Assembly: GCF_000347035.1 (NCBI RefSeq)
Contig: NZ_ANIJ01000006.1
Coordinates: 310,001-374,000 of the forward strand
From: Leptospira sp. B5-022
Lineage (GTDB): Bacteria > Spirochaetota > Leptospiria > Leptospirales > Leptospiraceae
Reading direction: 5' to 3'
Length of the DNA: 64,000 nucleotides
Below, piece after piece: positions 56,771 through 64,000 of the stretch (positions within the stretch are counted from its first letter, which is position 1; each line of letters opens with the position of its first letter). The position numbers were made by a program, and so were the translations under genes. The notes beneath the pieces are model-generated. The model worked only from the letters and a program-made list of their open reading frames with translations, was not told where the DNA came from and searched no databases.

Positions 56771-59329
56771 TTAAATACGCGAGCTGACTCTCTTCTTCCA
56801 ATCGTCCAAAAGTTTCAGCGCTTCTATCGGAGTCATCGAATCGATCGGAAGATCCGTAATCTCCTTTTTAAAGTCCTGCCAGAATTGATTGTCCGAATTT
56901 GGAGAACCTATATCCTGAAATAGAGAAGGTTCTCTGGTTTGGATGCGGATTTCCTTCTTCCTGGATTCCATGTCTGTGAGAATTTCCGCTGCACGTTTAA
57001 CAACGGAGTCTGGAACTCCCGCAAGTTGTGCCACATAAATTCCGAAGGATTTTTTAGCCTTACCCGGTTTTACCTTTCGTAAGAAAATTACCTTATCATC
57101 CTTCTCCACCGTTTCCATATGAAGGTTCCAAACACCTGGGAGCCTGGAAAGTTCCGTAAGTTCGTGATAGTGGGTTGCAAATACCGTTTTAGGCCTTGGA
57201 TGCATTTCGGAAAGAGATTCCAAGATCGCCCAGGCAATGCTCATCCCGTCGTACGTGGAAGTTCCTCTTCCTACTTCATCAAAGAGTAATAATGATTGAG
57301 AGGTGCAGTTCTTTAGAATATTCGCAGTTTCTTTCATTTCCACGTAGAATGTAGACTCTCCCGCATTCAGATTATCTCCCGCTCCGATTCGAGTGAATAA
57401 TTTGTCCAAAATCGGGAGTTTAGCGGTTTCAGCGGCCACACTCCCGCCGATCTGGAATAAGATCTGGTTGATCGCAATCTGCCTCATGAATGTGGACTTA
57501 CCGGCCATATTCGGACCCGTCAAGATGGCGATTGAGTTTTCCTTTCCATCCAAACCTACATCATTCGGAGTGAATTTTGCGCCTACCGGTAGACTTGCTT
57601 CTACAACCGGGTGTCTGGAAGATTTCATTTCCAAAGTGGAATCTTCGCTTAGTTCGGGGCGGATCCAACCGAATTTCTCCTCCGCTTTTAAGAGGGAGAT
57701 TTGGAAATCCAGATCTCCGAATTCTTCGGAGACGATTAACAGTTCGGAAGAATATTCCAAAACGGTTTGGACCATTTTTTCGAATTCCGCTTTCTCCACT
57801 TTTTGGATGATCTCGTCCGCTTCTAAAATAGTTCTTTCTATCTCTTCTAATCGGGCAGTGGTAAATCTTTCCGAGGTAACTAGAGTTTGTTTTTTGAGAT
57901 ATTCTTTAGGTGCCTGTTCCGCCTGTACACGGGAGATCTCTATAAAATACCCGACGATCTTATTGTATTTGATCTTAAGAGTAGAAAGCCCTGTTTTCTT
58001 TTTCTCTTCCGTTTCCAATTCTAAGATCCAATCCGCACCTTTGGAACCGGCTTCTCTGGCTCTATCTAAGTTTTTATCGAATCCGTCTTTTAAAAATTTA
58101 CCGTTTCCTAATATAACAGGCAGTTCGTCTGTATGGATCCTTTCTTCTATGTAACTCTTCAGTTTTTCCAATTTATCCGGTTTAGAGATCGGATAGCCAA
58201 GAGGGGAAAGGTAACCGATTAAAGAATCCAGGGTTTGGATAGAAGAAAGAATGGTTTTAAAATCACGAGGATAAGCTTTGTTTCCTCTAAATCTGCCAAG
58301 GATCCGTTCTAAATCTCCTAAATCTTTGAGTGCCTGGGTTAGATGAGCAAAAGGGATCTTTTTGATAATATCTTGTTTTTCCCATCTGGATTTTAGGATG
58401 GCTGGATCCGTTTCCGGAAATAAGATCCTTTGTTTTAATACCCGCTTTCCCTTGGCGGTACTGCAAAAATTCAGAACTGAAAATAGGGTATGGCCTTTTT
58501 CTTCTTTTTCGTTTTCGATGAGTTCCAGGTTTAAGATGGTCTCTCTATCCATCTCCAGGTAAGAACCTGTTTGCAAAATACGCGGCTCTCTTAAGGTGAG
58601 AGTTCCATCCCTGTAGTTTTCTCTAATATAATATTCTAATGTTTTAGTAACCGTTTGGAATGGATCGTTAGAGTTTTCCGATCCGATTTTAGATGCGTCT
58701 AAAACGGTTAGTTCTCTTTCTCCGAAGTTCTGCCAGGCCCTGATCCTTTCTAGGTCTTGGGAGAATACACAGATCTCACTGGGCCTAAATTTTACGAACT
58801 CCGACTCCAATACTTGTGTCCTGGAGATCGGAACGGCAAAATGTAAAACTTCTCCCGTGGAAACGTCGGCCATTCCCACAAAGATCAAAGCGGCTTTCGG
58901 GACCAAGACGCATAAATAATTGTTTTGGAAACCGGAGAGTAAATGTTCTTCGATGACTGTGCCGGGAGTGATGATTCTCACCACATCTCTCGTCATGAGC
59001 TTTGTGTTCCCATCTTCCGGTCTGGATTGTTCACAAACCGCTATCTTCTTTCCAGCAGTTAGTAATCTAGAAATATAACCATCCTTGCTATGGAATGGGA
59101 TACCGCACATCGGAACGGAGTTTTGTCTTTTGGTTAGCGCTATATCCAGGATTGCGGAAGCAATTTTAGCATCTTCCAAAAACATCTCATAAAAATCGCC
59201 CATCCGGAAGAATAGGATAGAATCAGGAAACTTGGCTTTGATCTCCAGATACTGCCTCATCATAGGAGTATCTAGGGCCTCTGTCAGGTCTGGAGAATTA
59301 GTTTCCGTTGTAAGAGAATCTTTTTGCAT
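56771..59329 (-). CDS. mutS: DNA mismatch repair protein MutS
   Basis: This ~852-residue mismatch-binding ATPase has FRMGDFYEMF for mismatch wedging, GPNMAGKST as Walker A (C-terminal third), LLFDEVGRGTSTYDG as Walker B and THYHEL. It works with MutL; no mutL is in the window. The ATG at 59329 overlaps trpF by 32 bases; a much longer open start lies wholly inside trpF and is rejected. Confidence 0.95.
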   Translation of the reverse strand: MQKDSLTTETNSPDLTEALDTPMMRQYLEIKAKFPDSILFFRMGDFYEMFLEDAKIASAILDIALTKRQNSVPMCGIPFHSKDGYISRLLTAGKKIAVCEQSRPEDGNTKLMTRDVVRIITPGTVIEEHLLSGFQNNYLCVLVPKAALIFVGMADVSTGEVLHFAVPISRTQVLESEFVKFRPSEICVFSQDLERIRAWQNFGERELTVLDASKIGSENSNDPFQTVTKTLEYYIRENYRDGTLTLREPRILQTGSYLEMDRETILNLELIENEKEEKGHTLFSVLNFCSTAKGKRVLKQRILFPETDPAILKSRWEKQDIIKKIPFAHLTQALKDLGDLERILGRFRGNKAYPRDFKTILSSIQTLDSLIGYLSPLGYPISKPDKLEKLKSYIEERIHTDELPVILGNGKFLKDGFDKNLDRAREAGSKGADWILELETEEKKKTGLSTLKIKYNKIVGYFIEISRVQAEQAPKEYLKKQTLVTSERFTTARLEEIERTILEADEIIQKVEKAEFEKMVQTVLEYSSELLIVSEEFGDLDFQISLLKAEEKFGWIRPELSEDSTLEMKSSRHPVVEASLPVGAKFTPNDVGLDGKENSIAILTGPNMAGKSTFMRQIAINQILFQIGGSVAAETAKLPILDKLFTRIGAGDNLNAGESTFYVEMKETANILKNCTSQSLLLFDEVGRGTSTYDGMSIAWAILESLSEMHPRPKTVFATHYHELTELSRLPGVWNLHMETVEKDDKVIFLRKVKPGKAKKSFGIYVAQLAGVPDSVVKRAAEILTDMESRKKEIRIQTREPSLFQDIGSPNSDNQFWQDFKKEITDLPIDSMTPIEALKLLDDWKKRVSSRI

Positions 59330-59960
59330 TTCTAATAAAATTCCGAATGAGTTCTTGGTCCTTAATTCCGGGAGAAGATTCCACACCGCTTGCCACATCC
59401 ACTCCGTAAGCCTTTGTTTGAGCAAGAGCTTGTGCCACATTCTCCGGAGTTAAGCCCCCTGCGAGTAGATAAGGCCTGCGAACTTCGGAGACTTGTTCCC
59501 AAGGAAAACTTTCCCCTGTTCCGCCGCCTGCATCCGATTTATAACTATCTAATATCAATAAATCTGAATTTAGGAAATGGAGAGAATCATCGTTTACTTT
59601 TCCCCGAACACGATAGGAAATTATTCTTGTGTCTTTACTTTGATACAGTGGAGAAGTTTCCCCGGGAGCCAAAGAGTCGTCGCTAACGTATTGGACATAG
59701 TCGTGTTGCAAATTTTTTAAAATCGATTCTATATAATGGGTTGAAGATTTATAAAAAAGGAATACGATCTTTGGACGTAAAAAAGTAGGAACGGAAGTAT
59801 ACAAATAGGTAATCAGTATCTCCGCTTCATTTGGAGAAACAAGTCTTGGACTGGAAGAAACAAAATTGATGCCGATTAGGTCGGCTCCTTCTTCCACACA
59901 TACCTTCAGATCGTCTACTTTTCGTATACCGCAGATTTTTACTTTAGGGGTTTGGGACAT
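59298..59960 (-). CDS. trpF: Phosphoribosylanthranilate isomerase
   Basis: A 220-residue TIM-barrel enzyme of tryptophan synthesis. The N-terminal KVKICGIRKVDD has the catalytic Cys, FVSSSPR follows strand 2, a catalytic Asp lies in LDSYK, and GVDVASGVESSPGIKD near the C-terminus binds phosphate. It overlaps mutS. The other trp genes are not in the window. Confidence 0.93.
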   Translation of the reverse strand: MSQTPKVKICGIRKVDDLKVCVEEGADLIGINFVSSSPRLVSPNEAEILITYLYTSVPTFLRPKIVFLFYKSSTHYIESILKNLQHDYVQYVSDDSLAPGETSPLYQSKDTRIISYRVRGKVNDDSLHFLNSDLLILDSYKSDAGGGTGESFPWEQVSEVRRPYLLAGGLTPENVAQALAQTKAYGVDVASGVESSPGIKDQELIRNFIRNAKRFSYNGN

Positions 59961-60055
59961 GGGACTTTTTTTCCGGGATTATATTTTGGTTCCGTTTCCG
60001 GCTCGAAATATTTCCTCTCTTTTCTATACAAGACCAGGACTTCCCCAAGTCAAGT

Positions 60056-60754
60056 ATGATCGACCATAGATTTTTTCTAGAAGACAAAAGAAGCCTGAGA
60101 CTTTTGATCCTCGGAAACAAAGACGCTTCCGGAGATCCAAACGATCCCAATTTTATCCGGGAAAGGGTTGCCCAGGCCTCCGGAGTTGCGGGCGCAGATA
60201 TATTCTTTATGAATCAGGAGCATGGAACTACTGTCCTGGAGGCAAACGGATCACCGAGCGCCGAAATTCCCACTGGGGACGCACTCTTTACCACGGAACC
60301 TAAGAAGATCTTAGTCGTAAAAACGGCTGATTGTATGCCTATCTTCTTTTGGACAGGAAGGCCTGCACTAGTCGGAGTGATCCATTCCGGTTGGAAAGGC
60401 ACTCTTGCAGGAATTACGGAAAAAACCCTGGCCCATGTGCAAAAACGATATGGAGTGGATCCTGAATTGGTCCATTTCTATTTAGGACCGTATGCGACCG
60501 GCAAACATTACGAAGTCGGAGAAGATGTAGCTTCTCTATTTAGAAAAGAAGTCCCAAACTCGCTGAAAGTTTTGGAAGAGCCTGGAAAGTTTTTACTGGA
60601 ACAAAAAACTTTCTTACTTCATAGGATTAAAAGTCTAGGGATCCAACCTTTTTTGGAAACTGCCGGTGTTTGCACCATGTCTCCTAATTCTAAGTTTTTC
60701 AGTCATAGAAGGGGGGATACCGGTAGGAATTTGAATTGTATCTGGTTGGAATAA
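60056..60754 (+). CDS. pgeF: Purine nucleoside phosphorylase / YfiH-family protein
   Basis: A 232-residue DUF152 (laccase-domain) protein. The metal-binding and catalytic HSGWKGTLAGI and a Cys in ADCMPIF are clear, with NQEHGTTV earlier. The family cleaves purine nucleosides, and E. coli PgeF edits peptidoglycan precursors. The first ~25 residues are specific to this member. It is divergent from trpF. Confidence 0.9.
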   Translation: MIDHRFFLEDKRSLRLLILGNKDASGDPNDPNFIRERVAQASGVAGADIFFMNQEHGTTVLEANGSPSAEIPTGDALFTTEPKKILVVKTADCMPIFFWTGRPALVGVIHSGWKGTLAGITEKTLAHVQKRYGVDPELVHFYLGPYATGKHYEVGEDVASLFRKEVPNSLKVLEEPGKFLLEQKTFLLHRIKSLGIQPFLETAGVCTMSPNSKFFSHRRGDTGRNLNCIWLE

Positions 60755-60776
60755 GATCGGACGAATTGTATCAGGA

Positions 60777-61184
60777 TCAGATCTTGATCGTTTTTCGGAC
60801 GGTAGCGTTTGCTTTTTCTAGAACCTTCTCCCTTTTGATCGGTTTTACTAGATAGTCCATAATACCGTCTTCCGTTAGGGCCTTGATGACTGCAGGTGTG
60901 TTTTCATCAGTGATCACGATCACTCGGGGAAGAACTCCCATATCTTTCATTTCGTAAAAAGCCGCAAAGCCGTCTATTACAGGGAGGTGAAGGTCTAAGG
61001 TAATCAAATCTACCTTTCGGTTTTCCTTGTACATGTTTAGGAGTTCTTTGCCCGTTTCCGCAAAACCGACCACTTCGTAACCTTCGGATTCCAGGATCTG
61101 AGCCAATTGTTTGGCTTGGAATTTAGAATTTTCCGCAATGATTACCTGATAAGGTCTTCCCGATGGAGCTACTCCGCCTTTCAT
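60777..61184 (-). CDS. CheY-like response regulator
   Basis: A 135-residue receiver domain without output domain. Phosphoacceptor is Asp64 in LDLHLP, the switch Thr is in VITDENTP and the Lys in LVKPIKRE (about 114). The acidic pocket reads AENS, with one acid instead of two. A ten-residue leader precedes the domain. No histidine kinase is adjacent, so its partner is elsewhere; CheY or a signalling relay is possible. Confidence 0.9.
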   Translation of the reverse strand: MKGGVAPSGRPYQVIIAENSKFQAKQLAQILESEGYEVVGFAETGKELLNMYKENRKVDLITLDLHLPVIDGFAAFYEMKDMGVLPRVIVITDENTPAVIKALTEDGIMDYLVKPIKREKVLEKANATVRKTIKI

Positions 61185-61275
61185 CCAGTCACCGTCCCCG
61201 TTAATTCAAGAAATTTCCAGAAAGTTTCGCATATTTAGTATTTATATACGTAAAAATATGAAATTTTCCAAGCAT

Positions 61276-61290
61276 GGAATTCAATTCCAG
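61276..61290. promoter_or_regulatory. Palindrome upstream of the response regulator
   Basis: TGGAATT-C-AATTCCA is a perfect 15-base palindrome in the 109-base gap between leuB and the response regulator. Its one-base centre makes it unsuited to a hairpin terminator and more like an operator. An AT-rich stretch with a TATAAA-like box follows toward the regulator gene. Confidence 0.35.
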
Positions 61291-61293
61291 GCT

Positions 61294-63600
<2,307 letters not shown>

Positions 63601-63604
<4 letters not shown>

Positions 63605-64000
63605 GATAAACCCGCCAATTGTAAAAATAAGGACTCCGTTTCTTTCAATTCTTCTAGTAAACCTTCCGTGAGTTTAGGGAGCTCAGCTTTGGTCTTAGGA
63701 GAAGTCCTACTCTTGAAAGAAGAATAAATTTTGATCTTAGGCTCAGTCCCGGAGGGACGGATGGTCAACTTTGCCTGGTTTTCTAATTCTAATTGGATCA
63801 CATCGGAAGAAGGAAGTCCAGAAAAGGCCGATTTAGAAGCGCTACCTTTTGCGGTCTTATTCTTAAAATCCAAAAATCCGGTGACCTTTCTTTTTCCGAT
63901 CGATTTCCCGATCAGATCGTTGTCTCGGAGAGATTGGAGCGAGTCTTGGATCTTTTTTTTGCCTGCTAGTCCCTCTAATGTTAAAGACTTTAGACTTTCT
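63601..64000 (-). CDS. Phosphoglucomutase/phosphomannomutase, C-terminal end
   Basis: An open frame runs from the window edge to a TGA at 63601-63603, so the gene's 5' part lies to the right and is missing. About 132 residues are present. The last ~60 hold [15 protein letters not shown], the phosphate-binding motif of alpha-D-phosphohexomutase domain 4. It could make sugar phosphates for envelope or storage glycans. It overlaps argD. Confidence 0.88.

Noticed and set aside
57393..58154. A 253-codon open frame on the plus strand
   Set aside because: It is antisense to the conserved core of mutS and rich in Ser as expected for a complement frame. It has no ribosome-binding site and no family motif.

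Overview
This window is ordinary, gene-dense chromosome of a spirochaete of the genus Leptospira, probably not one of the low-GC pathogens. That assignment is an inference. It rests on a SemiSWEET close to the Leptospira biflexa protein, loose spirochaetal lipoboxes (-ISC, -VSC, -IGC), an AlgI-like MBOAT protein, a bacterial XPB helicase, a glutathione pathway split between gshA and an ATP-grasp gene, and several proteins I recognise only as Leptospira-type hypotheticals. There is no phage, insertion sequence, CRISPR array or rRNA, and no stretch above 300 bases lacks a gene. Genes overlap or abut often, including convergent pairs sharing 4 to 26 bases.

Layout. 1-3400: a terminator from a gene off the left edge, SemiSWEET-queF, guaA, a UPF0598/DUF4505 gene, and tRNA-Cys and tRNA-Leu. 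3400-10000: envelope genes (O-antigen ligase-like, family 2 glycosyltransferase, a protein with a FliG-like segment, gmhA), an orphan ABC ATPase and a membrane vWA/FHA protein. 10000-15050: leuC-leuD, a diverged cysteine-synthase-like enzyme and a UPF1-like helicase. 15050-20130: a membrane protein resembling NrsF divergent from an ECF sigma factor, a COG3146 acyltransferase-like protein, and clpS-clpA.

20130-29800 is a thiol and redox island: ggt, gshA and a stand-alone GshF-type ATP-grasp gene on the plus strand. On the minus strand are a CPYC glutaredoxin, a CGFS glutaredoxin, two BolA proteins, an ABC exporter pair, a flavin disulfide reductase and a glyoxalase II-like hydrolase. Together they could make, recycle and use glutathione.

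29800-38800: a STAS protein, an MBL-fold hydrolase, glpK, two adjacent unknown proteins that each carry a FliG C-domain-like segment, a SpoIIE phosphatase with a lipoprotein, an MBOAT acyltransferase and sppA. 38900-50400: aldose epimerase, XPB helicase, aspartate aminotransferase, an SH3 protein, an alpha/beta hydrolase, a sodium:solute symporter, thrB, two unknowns, a DsbA-like protein and mdh. 50400-56700: bioF-bioD-bioA-bioB, a 57-residue gene, an SGNH lipoprotein and serB. 56700-64000: mutS, trpF, pgeF, a CheY-like protein, leuB, argD and the 3' end of a phosphohexomutase.

The most unusual signal is the set of three non-canonical proteins with FliG-like helical segments (6350, 32902 and 34251), none next to flagellar genes. 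The diverged substrate loop in the cysteine-synthase homologue and the split glutathione pathway come next. All homology statements come from motif reading by eye; no database search was run.
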